A stretch of DNA of 64,000 bases from Pedobacter borealis DSM 19626 (GTDB lineage Bacteria > Bacteroidota > Bacteroidia > Sphingobacteriales > Sphingobacteriaceae): contig NZ_JAUG01000009.1 of NCBI RefSeq assembly GCF_000708285.2, forward strand, positions 1-64,000, given 5' to 3'. Shown one piece after another: positions 18,379-27,465 of the stretch. Made by a program: the position numbers and the translations under genes. Numbering within the stretch: the stretch's first letter is position 1; each line of letters starts with the position of its first letter. Under the pieces are notes generated by a model. That model had not been told where the DNA came from. It did no database searches and was given only the letters and a program-made list of their open reading frames with translations.

Positions 18379-20166
18379 CTAACAATTGGACGGGATATTA
18401 ATCTGAATAATAGCGCCTCCGTTTTTAACACTACTGATTTCGAAATTACCTTTGTAGTAATTTACTCTCTTTTCGATATTTTCTAGCCCAAAGCCCTTGC
18501 TTGTTTTCTGCAGATCGAAGCCGAGCCCATCATCTGTAAATTGAAAATGGTAATTTTTGGGATATTTATAAAGTTCAATGGTGATTAACTCAGCGCCCCC
18601 ATGTTTAATGGCATTATTTATAACTTCCAGTGCGATAAGATATAAATCGTAAATCCATTTTTCATCAATTTTATCAGGAAAATCATAACAGAAAAGTTCA
18701 ATTTTTGCATCCGTTAAACCGGCGTTCAGGCTTGAGATCTGGCTTTGTAAACTAGATATCAAAGCACCTTCATCAAGTGCTTTCGGCAGTATTTTATGAG
18801 ATATTTCTCTGATATCTTCGGCCAGTTCGTTTATTGTTTGCCTGGCAAGCTCGGCATTCTTCATGTCAAAAAGATGAATAATATGGGCAATCTTGCTCCC
18901 TACATTATCGTGAATAATGTTAGCGATGTTTCTCCGCTCACGTAGCTGAACCTCACTAATGGCCCTCAATGAGCTTTCTTTTTCGAAAATAACCTGTTGC
19001 ATCAGCTCGTTGTTCTTCAAAAAAATATCGATGTAATTTCTTGATAAAACGTAGCCGAACAAAAACACTTCATAAAGACCGATAAACAACATCCAATTAT
19101 CGCCCAGTGATTTTGGAATAATTTCAAAGGTCTTTAAAATTAAGCAAGCGCCCCATACAAACTGCGGAGCAAAGGCAAGAAGCGCATAAATAGCCTGGGT
19201 TTTTTCAATTTTTAGATGCGTTAATGCCGCCCAGAAAAGTACGACGATAGAAGCCAGGAATATGATGTAGCCCAACACAAAAAAGTAACGAAATTCAAAA
19301 CCCTTATAAAACACCAATAAGGAAATAGAGATTAAAATCAACAAAAAGTTTATGCCACCAAGCACTATGATTAACTTATGCTTAACGGGCTGGTTTTCTT
19401 TTAACTTTAAAAAATATCCAAGAAAAATACTCAGGGCAATATACCAAAGTGCTCCAGTGTAAACCCGGCCCTCGCTAAAAAACCTAAACTCGGGAAATAA
19501 AACGTGCTTGGCGAAATTGGTTGTAATTGCCGTGTAAAACGCGGTTAGTATAGAATAGCCAATGTAATATCCGTATAACTTGTTTTTAGTCATGAAAAAC
19601 AATATCCCATTGATCATGAGCAGCAAAAATACCATACCGATAAAAAAAGATGTCAATGCTGTTTTTTGAGATGATTTGCTTTCTAAATAAGCTTGATCTT
19701 CCAAACTATAAGAAAAATCTAAAAAGGAAGTCTCTTTTTTAACCCGTACCCAAAGTAATTTTTCTTCACCTGGCTGCAGATTAAGCTCAAATGCCAGGGT
19801 TTCAATAAATGGGCTCCGACCGACAGTTCTATCGCCAATGGTTTTAATTAATCTATCTTCATAAAGGCTAAGGCTATCGATATGGTTGTTGTTAAAACAC
19901 AACCATGTTTTAGCACTTTGTGAAGTGTTTATATTTTTTACAATAAATCTGCACCATACCGCCGCATCTTTGTTGTAGCCGATATTAACCTTGCTATTCT
20001 GCTTAAACGGCTGAAATTTTTGTTGTTGGAGTATCCCGCTCGTCCACGATGAGTTTTGATCTACAGCATAGCCGGATACTACCGATATTGATTTGTTTGT
20101 GCTTTGTGGCCAGGAGAGTAGCGGGAATAGCAGAAAGCTAATCAAATAGATTATTCTCATGAGCAA
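18379..20166 (-). CDS. 7TM-DISM sensor histidine kinase
   Basis: 595 residues. The order is signal peptide (to about 22), 7TMR-DISM extracellular domain (about 30-165), seven membrane helices (about 180-385), then a cytoplasmic HisKA_3 dimerisation region with the phospho-acceptor His419 in IIHDNVGSK, and a GHKL ATPase domain (about 500-595) with EVINNAIKHGG and DDGLGFD. Kinases of this class pair with LuxR-type regulators, and the gene overlaps its partner regulator by 29 bases. The extracellular ligand is unknown (carbohydrate-like ligands are suggested for DISM domains). Confidence 0.93.
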   Translation of the reverse strand: MLMRIIYLISFLLFPLLSWPQSTNKSISVVSGYAVDQNSSWTSGILQQQKFQPFKQNSKVNIGYNKDAAVWCRFIVKNINTSQSAKTWLCFNNNHIDSLSLYEDRLIKTIGDRTVGRSPFIETLAFELNLQPGEEKLLWVRVKKETSFLDFSYSLEDQAYLESKSSQKTALTSFFIGMVFLLLMINGILFFMTKNKLYGYYIGYSILTAFYTAITTNFAKHVLFPEFRFFSEGRVYTGALWYIALSIFLGYFLKLKENQPVKHKLIIVLGGINFLLILISISLLVFYKGFEFRYFFVLGYIIFLASIVVLFWAALTHLKIEKTQAIYALLAFAPQFVWGACLILKTFEIIPKSLGDNWMLFIGLYEVFLFGYVLSRNYIDIFLKNNELMQQVIFEKESSLRAISEVQLRERRNIANIIHDNVGSKIAHIIHLFDMKNAELARQTINELAEDIREISHKILPKALDEGALISSLQSQISSLNAGLTDAKIELFCYDFPDKIDEKWIYDLYLIALEVINNAIKHGGAELITIELYKYPKNYHFQFTDDGLGFDLQKTSKGFGLENIEKRVNYYKGNFEISSVKNGGAIIQINIPSNC

Positions 20167-20773
20167 ATTTAATGAGCGAACTGCTATTATTGATTTCCAG
20201 CTTTCGGTGGATGTTCTTCCGATGGGTAGTTACGGTTGTGATGCTGATAAAGAGTGCTTCAGCGATTTCCTTACTGGTTAATCCTTTGATGATTAATTTA
20301 ATGATCTCTTTTTCCTGTCTAGATATCCGGAATTTATTGACAATTGAACCATCAATGGCGCTATACACACTCTCGCCTTTTTTATAACTCTTATTGGTAT
20401 AAAACGCTGTGTTTTTATTTGATTCGATAATACTGATAAGCTCTTCGGCAGGTGTTTCCTTTTTCAGGAAAGCATTCACACCTAGTTTCTTTGCTTTTTG
20501 AATCAGAAAATCTTCGTAATAAGCAGTGAGAACAATTATTTTGGTGTTTTTTAATTGAGATTTGAGTTCTTCGATCAATACAAACCCATCAAAGTGGTTA
20601 ATATTTAAATCACAGATGAAAACATCAGCAACGTTTTGCATTAAATGGTTTCTGCAAGAATGCGCATCGCTAAATTTAAAAATTCCATAGTTGTTCCCGG
20701 TATTTTTAAGCAATTCAGAAATGCCGTTTAAAAAAAGTAAATGGTCATCACAAATAACGATCTGTTTGGGCAT
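20138..20773 (-). CDS. LuxR/NarL-type response regulator
   Basis: 211 residues. The receiver domain (about 3-120) has the acidic pair D9/D10, phospho-acceptor Asp55 in VFICDLNI, Thr near 83 and Lys near 105. The C-terminal LuxR helix-turn-helix (about 145-205) contains EKEIIKLIIKGLTSKEIAEA. It is the first gene of the regulator-kinase-LRR row and overlaps the kinase gene by 29 bases, so the two are very likely a cognate pair. Target genes are not evident. Confidence 0.94.
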   Translation of the reverse strand: MPKQIVICDDHLLFLNGISELLKNTGNNYGIFKFSDAHSCRNHLMQNVADVFICDLNINHFDGFVLIEELKSQLKNTKIIVLTAYYEDFLIQKAKKLGVNAFLKKETPAEELISIIESNKNTAFYTNKSYKKGESVYSAIDGSIVNKFRISRQEKEIIKLIIKGLTSKEIAEALFISITTVTTHRKNIHRKLEINNSSSLIKFAHENNLFD

Positions 20774-20837
20774 ATTATCGGGAACTAGAAGCGTTTCTCC
20801 TAAAATAGAATTTACCTTTATAATTTACAAGGAAATT

Positions 20838-21512
20838 TTACTCTAAAAGATCAGGACGGCGGGTTTTAGTCCGCTCCAATGCTTGTTCATGCCTCCATTC
20901 GTTCACCTTAGCTTCATGACCACTTAATAAAACATCGGGCACTTTATGTCCACGCCAATCTGCCGGGCGGGTATAAACAGGAGCATCAAGCAGTTCTCCC
21001 TGAAAACTATCAGACAGGGCAGAAGTTTCATCATTTAAAACACCAGGGATTAAACGCACAACAGCATCTACCACAATTGCAGCAGGAAGCTCCCCACCGC
21101 TTAAAACATAATCACCAACCGATATCTCCCTCGTAACAAAGATATCCCGTATACGCTGATCTATGCCTTTGTAGTGGCCACACAAAATAATGATATTCCT
21201 TTTAATAGATAATTCGTTGGCCGTGCTCTGGTTTAAAGTAACACCATCGGGGCTCATGAAAATAACCTCATCGTATGCTCTTTCTGCCTGAAGTTTTTCG
21301 ATACAGGCCGCAAAAGGCTCAATACTCATTACCATACCGCTCCCGCCGCCATATTGGTAATCGTCAACACTTTTTTGTTTGTTGGTTGCATAATCCCTCA
21401 GGTTATGCACAACAATTTCGGCTATGCCTTTTTTTTGCGCACGTTGCAAAATAGAATGAGCAAACGGACTTTCTAATAAAGCGGGCAAAACTGTTATAAT
21501 ATCGAAACGCAT
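20838..21512 (-). CDS. trmD: tRNA (guanine37-N1)-methyltransferase TrmD
   Basis: 224 residues, full length. TrmD methylates G37 next to the anticodon and prevents +1 frameshifting. The knotted SPOUT fold is shown by [11 protein letters not shown] near 53-63, [12 protein letters not shown] near 110-121, and [12 protein letters not shown] near 132-143. It belongs to the rpsP-rimM-trmD row on the minus strand, with a 300-base gap to rimM that contains a broken HTH gene. Confidence 0.97.
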   Translation of the reverse strand: MRFDIITVLPALLESPFAHSILQRAQKKGIAEIVVHNLRDYATNKQKSVDDYQYGGGSGMVMSIEPFAACIEKLQAERAYDEVIFMSPDGVTLNQSTANELSIKRNIIILCGHYKGIDQRIRDIFVTREISVGDYVLSGGELPAAIVVDAVVRLIPGVLNDETSALSDSFQGELLDAPVYTRPADWRGHKVPDVLLSGHEAKVNEWRHEQALERTKTRRPDLLE

Positions 21513-21576
21513 GGTGCAAAGGTAAGCCTTTAGTCCGAAGTCTTTAGTCCGAAGTAGAATTTTTGAAGGCGAATCA

Positions 21577-21726
21577 TTAGTCTCCTTCTTCTAAATCGAA
21601 TATTTCCTCAACCGGTTTATCAAAAACCTTCGCCATTTTTAAGGCCAATACTGTTGATGGGACATACTTTCCTGATTCAATCGTACTGATTGTCCGCCTG
21701 GAAACCTGAATTAAGTATTTTTGATA
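21577..21726 (-). pseudogene. remnant of an XRE-type HTH regulator gene
   Basis: On the minus strand a 49-codon frame with no usable start codon encodes the C-terminal two thirds of a short XRE regulator: VSRRTISTIESGKYVPS, then LALKMAKVFDKPVEEIFD, ending at TAA. The family's first ~25 residues (helix 1 and the LSQE region) are missing. Just upstream a stop codon lies in frame, and the word AAATACTT occurs twice (in what was probably the promoter), suggesting a deletion joined the promoter to mid-gene. Confidence 0.8.
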
Positions 21727-21815
21727 TTAATGTCAAGTATTTTTTACTAAAAGATTGTTTTTTTTACAAAAACACACTTAGCAATAGCAAAAACAAGAAA
21801 ATATTTTTGATTATT

Positions 21816-22343
21816 TTAACCTCCCAGATAAACATCCAGCAAACCTTCAGGTAAATCGAGGGTTAATGTTTTTTCATCCTCATCGTATTCTACAATAAAA
21901 TCTTCATTTAGCGGGAACAGGATTTCGGTTTCTTTATACATCACTGTAGCCACAAATTGCTGCGGATATTCGTTTACTTCCAAAATTTCGCCCAATTCGC
22001 CCAAGGTTTCATCTATTGCTAAATAGCCTTTAAAATCGGTATAGAAAAATTCTCCTTCTTCGCGTTCGGGCATTTGTGATAGGGGCAGGTATAGCTTCTT
22101 TTTTAATAGCGGCTGCACTTTATCAATATGATCTGCATCATCAAAGTTAAAATAGCCGGTTTTATTGGCCTGTAGTTTTGCCGAAGCCACGAAATATGGA
22201 ACAAGCTTTCCATTCATATCGGCAAATACCACATCAAATTCGAGTTGTTCGTATTCATCAAATTCGAAAAATACCTGAACTTCTCCCTTTAAACCCCTCG
22301 TTTTGGTAACGTAACCAATATAAAATGCTTCTTCGTGTTTCAT
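21816..22343 (-). CDS. rimM: ribosome maturation factor RimM
   Basis: 175 residues from the ATG at 22343 (MKHEEAFYIG). An ATG at 22370 would add nine residues encoded by a palindromic repeat, so it was rejected. RimM binds S19 and assists 30S maturation. The family start FYIGYVTKTRGLKGEV and the C-terminal PRC-barrel (LGEILEVNEYPQQFVATV, ILFPLNEDFI) are clear. It lies between rpsP and trmD as in many bacteria. Confidence 0.93.
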   Translation of the reverse strand: MKHEEAFYIGYVTKTRGLKGEVQVFFEFDEYEQLEFDVVFADMNGKLVPYFVASAKLQANKTGYFNFDDADHIDKVQPLLKKKLYLPLSQMPEREEGEFFYTDFKGYLAIDETLGELGEILEVNEYPQQFVATVMYKETEILFPLNEDFIVEYDEDEKTLTLDLPEGLLDVYLGG

Positions 22344-22354
22344 ATAATTGTATT

Positions 22355-22418
22355 TGTCATCCTGAGGCACGAAGGATCTGCTAATGATGAGACAGATCCT
22401 TCGTGCCTCAGGATGACA
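22355..22418. repeat. palindromic repeat with 26-bp perfect arms
   Basis: The arms at 22355-22380 and 22393-22418 are exact inverse complements starting TGTCATCCTGAGGCACGAAG. Each arm contains the mini-hairpin ATCCT-gaggcacga-AGGAT. It lies in the rpsP-rimM spacer. Confidence 0.92.
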
Positions 22419-22432
22419 TTTTTAGTTAAAAA

Positions 22433-22462
22433 AATAGCGTTCCGAATATCCGGAACGCTATT
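22433..22462 (-). terminator. terminator after rpsP
   Basis: The perfect stem AATAGCGTTCCG / CGGAACGCTATT is followed on the minus strand by a T-run. It would separate rpsP from rimM transcription at least in part. Confidence 0.85.
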
Positions 22463-22484
22463 TTATGAGACAAAATAATTAAAA

Positions 22485-23057
22485 TTATTCTGCTCCTTCT
22501 TCTTTAGTAGCTTCTGCTGCAGGAGCCTCTTCAGTTGCTTCAGCTTCAACAGCTGGTGCTTCTTCAGTAACCTCTTCTTCAACAACTTCTTCTGCAACTG
22601 GTGCATTTTTAGCTGCGATAGCTGCTGCTTTATCTTCTTTTTTCTTAGCTTCTGCTGCTAATGCCGCTTTACGCGCATCCGCTTTAGAAGTAGCTAAACC
22701 TTCTGATTTACCAGAAATTTTACCTGCTTTAGCATCTAACCAAGCTGCAAATTTTTCATCTGCCTGTTCTTGAGTTAAAGCTCCTTTTTTAACACCACCT
22801 TCTAAGTGTTTTTTGTACAAAACACCTTTGTAAGAAAGGATAGCACGAGCAGTATCAGTTGGTTGTGCACCACTGTTTACCCACGCTAAAGTTTTTTCGA
22901 AGTTAATTTCGATGGTTGCAGGATTGGTGTTTGGGTTGTAAGAACCTAAACGCTCAATAAATTTACCATCACGTGGAGAGCGAGAATCTGCTACCACAAC
23001 GTGGAAAAAAGGTTTTCCTTTTTTACCGAATCTTTGCAATCTGATTTTAGTTGCCAT
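22485..23057 (-). CDS. rpsP: 30S ribosomal protein S16 with long acidic tail
   Basis: 190 residues. The first ~85 are the S16 core ([35 protein letters not shown]). The rest is a tail: residues ~86-140 are Lys/Ala-rich and helical, and ~145-190 are dominated by Glu/Ala/Val with repeated [15 protein letters not shown]-like runs. S16 is usually 80-100 residues, so half of this protein is extension; extended S16 is seen in Bacteroidota. The tail's role is unknown. It is the first gene of the trmD cluster. Confidence 0.96.
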   Translation of the reverse strand: MATKIRLQRFGKKGKPFFHVVVADSRSPRDGKFIERLGSYNPNTNPATIEINFEKTLAWVNSGAQPTDTARAILSYKGVLYKKHLEGGVKKGALTQEQADEKFAAWLDAKAGKISGKSEGLATSKADARKAALAAEAKKKEDKAAAIAAKNAPVAEEVVEEEVTEEAPAVEAEATEEAPAAEATKEEGAE

Positions 23058-23200
23058 TTCTTTTTGTATTTATGTATTCAACATAGTTCCCGGAGCTTCA
23101 TGCTGCGGGGCTGCAAAGATAACTAAAATACTGTAAATTAAAAACATAGTTTAATTTCTTTGTTTTCAGGATATTTGCGCCGAAATATTTGCAGGTACAA

Positions 23201-23722
23201 ATGGAAAGAATTGCGATTGATATGGACGAGGTAATTGCCGATGCCCTTGGAAAATTTATTAAACTATATAACCGGGATTTTAACATTCCTTTAGATTTAA
23301 AAATTGATGCCGGAAACGAAATCTATCACCATGTCCCGCAAGAGATTAACCAGAAATGGTTCGAATACATCAATGAACCTGGTTTTTTCCGAGATCTTGA
23401 AGTTATCGAAGATAGTCAACGCGTAATTAAGGCCTTACAGGAGAAATATGATGTTTATATTGTTTCGGCGGCGATGGAGTTCCGAAATTCATTAGTTGAT
23501 AAGTACGACTGGATGGCCGAACATTTTCCTTTCATCGATTGGCAGCACATTATGTTCTGCGGAAATAAAATTGTGAATGTTGATATTATAATCGACGACC
23601 GCACTAAAAACTTTGTCAATTTTGCTGGCCGCCCTTTATTATTTACATCGCCACATAATTTGCTTCTAACAGAATATGAGCGCGTAGATACATGGGAAGA
23701 AGTAGCTGATTTGTTGCTATAA
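23201..23722 (+). CDS. 5'(3')-deoxyribonucleotidase family phosphatase
   Basis: 173 residues from the ATG at 23201 (MERIAIDMDEV); a start at 23189 would add only four residues. The HAD fold shows the nucleophile and acid/base Asp pair in IDMDEV (D7, D9), VSAAMEFRN as the second motif, and DDRTKNF with the metal-binding acids. Relatives (NT5C type) remove phosphate from deoxynucleoside monophosphates. It is divergent from rpsP and convergent with the VIT gene. Confidence 0.87.
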   Translation: MERIAIDMDEVIADALGKFIKLYNRDFNIPLDLKIDAGNEIYHHVPQEINQKWFEYINEPGFFRDLEVIEDSQRVIKALQEKYDVYIVSAAMEFRNSLVDKYDWMAEHFPFIDWQHIMFCGNKIVNVDIIIDDRTKNFVNFAGRPLLFTSPHNLLLTEYERVDTWEEVADLLL

Positions 23723-23726
23723 TATT

Positions 23727-23762
23727 ATTCATAGGGGTCGACTTAAGTCGACGCCCATGAAT
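23727..23762. repeat. palindrome around GTCGACTTAAGTCGAC
   Basis: A perfect 16-bp core (23737-23752) lies within a longer near-perfect inverted repeat bounded by ATTCAT and ATGAAT. It lies between the convergent nucleotidase and VIT genes. No T-run follows. Confidence 0.8.
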
Positions 23763-23781
23763 GCAATTAATCAATATAATC

Positions 23782-26700
23782 CTAAAAATTAAATTCGCCT
23801 ACCAGGTTTCCGCCACTACTTCCAGCCGCCATAGGCAATACAATTACTTTTCTTTGTTGTTTACCTGTGGCATATCGGGTATAAATCTCGGCAGTTACGG
23901 TTGTTGGTCCGCTAATGTTAATCTGCCGATCTCCGTAATAATTGACTTCGATTTTATATTTTCCCTTTATTGCTTTTTTAATCATAAATTGTTCGGGACC
24001 ATAACCTGAAGTAAAATCGTTGCTGATCCTGCCGCCTATTTTTGTTCTTGAATTTCCATAAAACCCTTTTTCACCAGTTGGGTCGGTTAGCCACAGATCG
24101 ATATCCGTATCATTTTTATTCCAGTTGAGCACCACGCGCACATCTACTGGCAAAGGCTGGATTAACCTTTTATCAATCCCTTTGGTACTTAAGCTATTGT
24201 TATGTTTTGCAATCAGGTTATTGATTTCGGATATCACAATCTCCTCGATTCCTTGATCTCGATCGGCAATCTGACTATTATAACTTTGGGTGAGTACCTT
24301 ATATAAATGATCAAGTGCAGCCTGGTATTGCCCGTTATCTGCTAGTGCCAAAGCATAATCGCGGTAACTCTGCGCATCCATAGGCCTCCATTGCAAAACC
24401 TTCTGCGTAATAAAAAGTTCATCTTTATAATTTCCGGTCTGCTTTAATTTATAGGCCAATGTTTTATATAAATCGGCATTTTCGAGGTCCAGATCGGCAA
24501 TATTACTTAAAATGGTGAGTGCCTTAACACTATCTTTCTGCTGATAAAACCAATTGGCCACATCAAAATAAAACATTGGTGTTGAAACGTATTTCGAGCG
24601 CATTTTCAAATAAGCCTGATAAGCACTGTCTGGTTTTCCAACCAGGTTTTTCATATAATCTTTATCACTTTTAAATTCGGGGATAACGATGGCGGGCTGG
24701 GTTTCTACCGTTCCTGTGGATCGTGTAACATTAAGCCCCGCTAATTTTCCCTGCGACGGACTCATTATTTCATTTGATGAACCTCGTTGTAAAACTTTTC
24801 CACTAATGGTTACTGCTGAGCCTATAACGGATGATTTTCGCTGAGTACCGTATCCCACGACCACAACTTCATTAAGGGCGTTGTTTTCGCTAGCGGCCAA
24901 TTCCTGCTTCGCAGCCGCAGCGGGCATTCTCATCTGACTTGCCGATTCTGCTCTTCTTCTCTCGCGTATTTGCTCAGCAACAAGTGCGCTTCTTCTTCCT
25001 TCCCCAACTGGATCAGAAATTGCAATATTACCTGCAGGATCTCCATGTACATCCCTTTGCCCTGGATCAGGATATCTCTCTTTCTTTTTCCCTGGTTCTT
25101 TATAGTAGAAATCGGTATTCCACCAGGTTTTCAGTTCTTTGGTCATGGCTATCGCAGCATTGATTAAATCCTGCTTACGTTCCAGAATTGCAGTTCTGCG
25201 CTGCTTTAAAACCGCATTGTAGGCCTGTTGCAATTCAACAGGAGGTACAATATCATAACGCAGGTAATCATCAAGATTTTCTAACACGATGAGGCTGGTA
25301 TTACGGGTAACAATGCCAAACTGTTTGCTCAAAACACTAATATCATCCTTATTATCTTCATACTGAATGTCCATTTCAGCAATTTTCTTCTGTGCCCAAA
25401 CACGGCTAACATCAATGCTGCTCAAAGTATGCTCCGTAGCATTTAACCGAACAATTTGTTCTGAAATAACAGTATTTCCAAAACCAAACTGCAACGTAAA
25501 TTCCGTATTAAACGCATTCATAATACCGGCTAAAGAGAAATGTCCGTTTACATTTACTTTCATTGAAGGATAAGTCTGCCTTACATCTGTTCCATTTTTA
25601 ATCCCTAAAAACTGAAGGTTGTGCTGGTTCAATTGTTTAAAAGCCTCGGCAACCGAAGTGGAATTGAGGTTTACAAATTGTCCGCCAGTTTTCATACTGA
25701 TAAATTTCAAGGTGCTATAATCAGCTTTAAACGCTGTGTTGATACAATGAACCGGTTTATTTAAGCTGACCGTATTTTTTCCGAATGTCGAAAGTCCATC
25801 AGTAAATAAAATATATTCGTCGGCCTGCAGGCTTTTAGTGTTTATGGCGCTGAAATTTGTTCCCCCATCATACACCAGATTCTTCAGTTTATCTTTTAAC
25901 TGTGTCCAGTTACCATTTGAGATGACAAAAGTTCCTGCGTTTTTAAAACCATTATTAACTAAGCCCAACTGTATGGTTAAATTTTGTTTTTGCCTGATGA
26001 TTAAATCCAACAGTTCTATTTCCTTCTCGTTATTGCGCTGCAGACCACTTAAAGATGTATCCCAGATTAAACCAATTTGGTTCGCCCATTGCTTTTGACG
26101 GCTTTCAGTTTTAGGAAAAACATTAACCAGAAAATAATAACCTGTTGATGCTTTTTGCATTTGCACTTCAGTCAGATCATTTCGTTTTGGAAGATTAATA
26201 GTCAAACCGTTTTTAGGCTGATAGTTGGTTTTATCGATCTGTCCAACATAGGTATTTCCATTGGCTTTTAAATCAAAACTGCCGTCTGGCTGTTCACCAA
26301 GTTCTGGTTTTATGATGCTTTCGAAAACGGTAGTTTTTAACGAAAATTTTTCAATGGCCTGGTTATAATCTAATGGCAAATGATACTTTAAAACATTCTT
26401 ATTATTAAAACTTAACTCTTCTTCATAACCTACAATTATGGTTCTGCTGCCATTTGCAGGTAGGGGATAAATCCTGGTACGGAAATTATTTCCTTCAACT
26501 TTTTCCAACAATCCCGGATCTATCCTACGGCGCTCAATACTTTCGAAAACCTCCGTTGCTTTTGCTTTTTCTACTGGAACGGCTTCGCGCATCTTTCCGT
26601 TTATATCTAAAGCATAACGGCTAATGCTTACCCCTTCAGGCATAGGGAATGTTAGTTCGCCTTCTAAAATGCGGTTACTGTTATTGTGGAAGGTCATTGT

Positions 26701-26880
26701 CATTACCGTTGTGGCCACATTTCCCGTAATCTGCACATCAATATTTAACTTTTTAAGTTTAACTGCCTCTTTTTGCTCATTGGTTTCGGCCTGCTGTACT
26801 TTTAAGACTGGCATTTGCGCCTGAACAAAAAACATGGCCAATAATAGGGGAAGGGTGAGTAAGATTTTAGATGGTCTCAT
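23782..26880 (-). CDS. VIT/vWA/TPR/DUF2135 protein with SusC-plug-like insert
   Basis: 1032 residues with signal peptide (MRPSKILLTLPLLLAMFFVQAQ). VIT domain about 40-165 (EGELTFPMPEGVSISRYALD). The vWA domain (about 265-420) starts at LIWDTSLSG with the metal-site DxSxS. A low-complexity linker rich in Arg/Ala/Pro follows (about 595-660). Around 663-720 is a segment like the start of a SusC/RagA plug, with NEVVVVGYGTQRKS. TPR-like helices span about 770-890, and a DUF2135 domain (VRVVLNWNKNDTDIDLWL) ends it. The likely role is a periplasmic or surface scaffold; function unknown. Confidence 0.87.
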   Translation of the reverse strand: MRPSKILLTLPLLLAMFFVQAQMPVLKVQQAETNEQKEAVKLKKLNIDVQITGNVATTVMTMTFHNNSNRILEGELTFPMPEGVSISRYALDINGKMREAVPVEKAKATEVFESIERRRIDPGLLEKVEGNNFRTRIYPLPANGSRTIIVGYEEELSFNNKNVLKYHLPLDYNQAIEKFSLKTTVFESIIKPELGEQPDGSFDLKANGNTYVGQIDKTNYQPKNGLTINLPKRNDLTEVQMQKASTGYYFLVNVFPKTESRQKQWANQIGLIWDTSLSGLQRNNEKEIELLDLIIRQKQNLTIQLGLVNNGFKNAGTFVISNGNWTQLKDKLKNLVYDGGTNFSAINTKSLQADEYILFTDGLSTFGKNTVSLNKPVHCINTAFKADYSTLKFISMKTGGQFVNLNSTSVAEAFKQLNQHNLQFLGIKNGTDVRQTYPSMKVNVNGHFSLAGIMNAFNTEFTLQFGFGNTVISEQIVRLNATEHTLSSIDVSRVWAQKKIAEMDIQYEDNKDDISVLSKQFGIVTRNTSLIVLENLDDYLRYDIVPPVELQQAYNAVLKQRRTAILERKQDLINAAIAMTKELKTWWNTDFYYKEPGKKKERYPDPGQRDVHGDPAGNIAISDPVGEGRRSALVAEQIRERRRAESASQMRMPAAAAKQELAASENNALNEVVVVGYGTQRKSSVIGSAVTISGKVLQRGSSNEIMSPSQGKLAGLNVTRSTGTVETQPAIVIPEFKSDKDYMKNLVGKPDSAYQAYLKMRSKYVSTPMFYFDVANWFYQQKDSVKALTILSNIADLDLENADLYKTLAYKLKQTGNYKDELFITQKVLQWRPMDAQSYRDYALALADNGQYQAALDHLYKVLTQSYNSQIADRDQGIEEIVISEINNLIAKHNNSLSTKGIDKRLIQPLPVDVRVVLNWNKNDTDIDLWLTDPTGEKGFYGNSRTKIGGRISNDFTSGYGPEQFMIKKAIKGKYKIEVNYYGDRQINISGPTTVTAEIYTRYATGKQQRKVIVLPMAAGSSGGNLVGEFNF

Positions 26881-26966
26881 AATGGTAATTTTAAATAGTG
26901 ATGCAAAAGCATTAGCGATTACATAAATTTATTTTCGGAGCCTCATCTTTTTTTGGTTTTGGGAGT

Positions 26967-27031
26967 AAAAGCCCTTTTTAGAAAATCTAAAATGGGCTTT
27001 TCTAAAAAAATGTAACATTTCTAAAAAAATT
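26967..27031. repeat. hairpin and direct repeat before ybjQ
   Basis: An inverted repeat AAAAGCCC...GGGCTTTT, with inner TTTTAGA/TCTAAAA, lies between the divergent VIT and ybjQ genes. Two copies of TTTCTAAAAAAAT follow, 20 bases apart. The hairpin could act in the ybjQ leader or as an operator. Confidence 0.5.
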
Positions 27032-27056
27032 TGTTCTAATTATTAAAACTGAAACT

Positions 27057-27380
27057 ATGTTAGTAACCACAACGCCTTCAGTTGAGGGCAGAAAAATTGT
27101 AAAATATATAGGTCTTGTTACCGGAGAAACCATTATTGGTGCAAATATTTTTAAAGATTTATTTGCTGGCATAACAGATATAGTAGGGGGCAGATCGAGT
27201 TCTTACGAACGCGTTTTAAGAGAGGGAAAAGATACAGCAGTTAATGAAATGCAACAATACGCAGCCGCATTAGGTGCAAACGCAATTGTTGGTGTAGATT
27301 TAGATTATGAAACTGTAGGCAGCGGGGGCAGCATGTTAATGGTGAGTGCCAATGGTACTGCTGTTATTTTAGAAGATTAA
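27057..27380 (+). CDS. YbjQ/UPF0145 family protein
   Basis: 107 residues, full length. The family forms pentameric beta/alpha rings of unknown function and was once called heavy-metal-binding. Typical blocks are [20 protein letters not shown] near 15-35, GGRSSSYE, and [14 protein letters not shown] near 75-90. The C-terminus (GTAVILED) is the normal end. It stands alone and convergent with pfkA, sharing a hairpin terminator. Confidence 0.92.
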   Translation: MLVTTTPSVEGRKIVKYIGLVTGETIIGANIFKDLFAGITDIVGGRSSSYERVLREGKDTAVNEMQQYAAALGANAIVGVDLDYETVGSGGSMLMVSANGTAVILED

Positions 27381-27415
27381 GAAATTGCTTATTGCGAAAA
27401 CTAAGCAAAAACAAG

Positions 27416-27448
27416 AAAGTCTTTCCGGTGCGGGAAAGACTTTTCTTT
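27416..27448. terminator. bidirectional terminator between ybjQ and pfkA
   Basis: The perfect stem AAAGTCTTTCC / GGAAAGACTTT has a GGTGC loop and is followed by TTTCTTTTT. Confidence 0.85.
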
Positions 27449-27465
27449 TTATATCCTGTTTTTGA

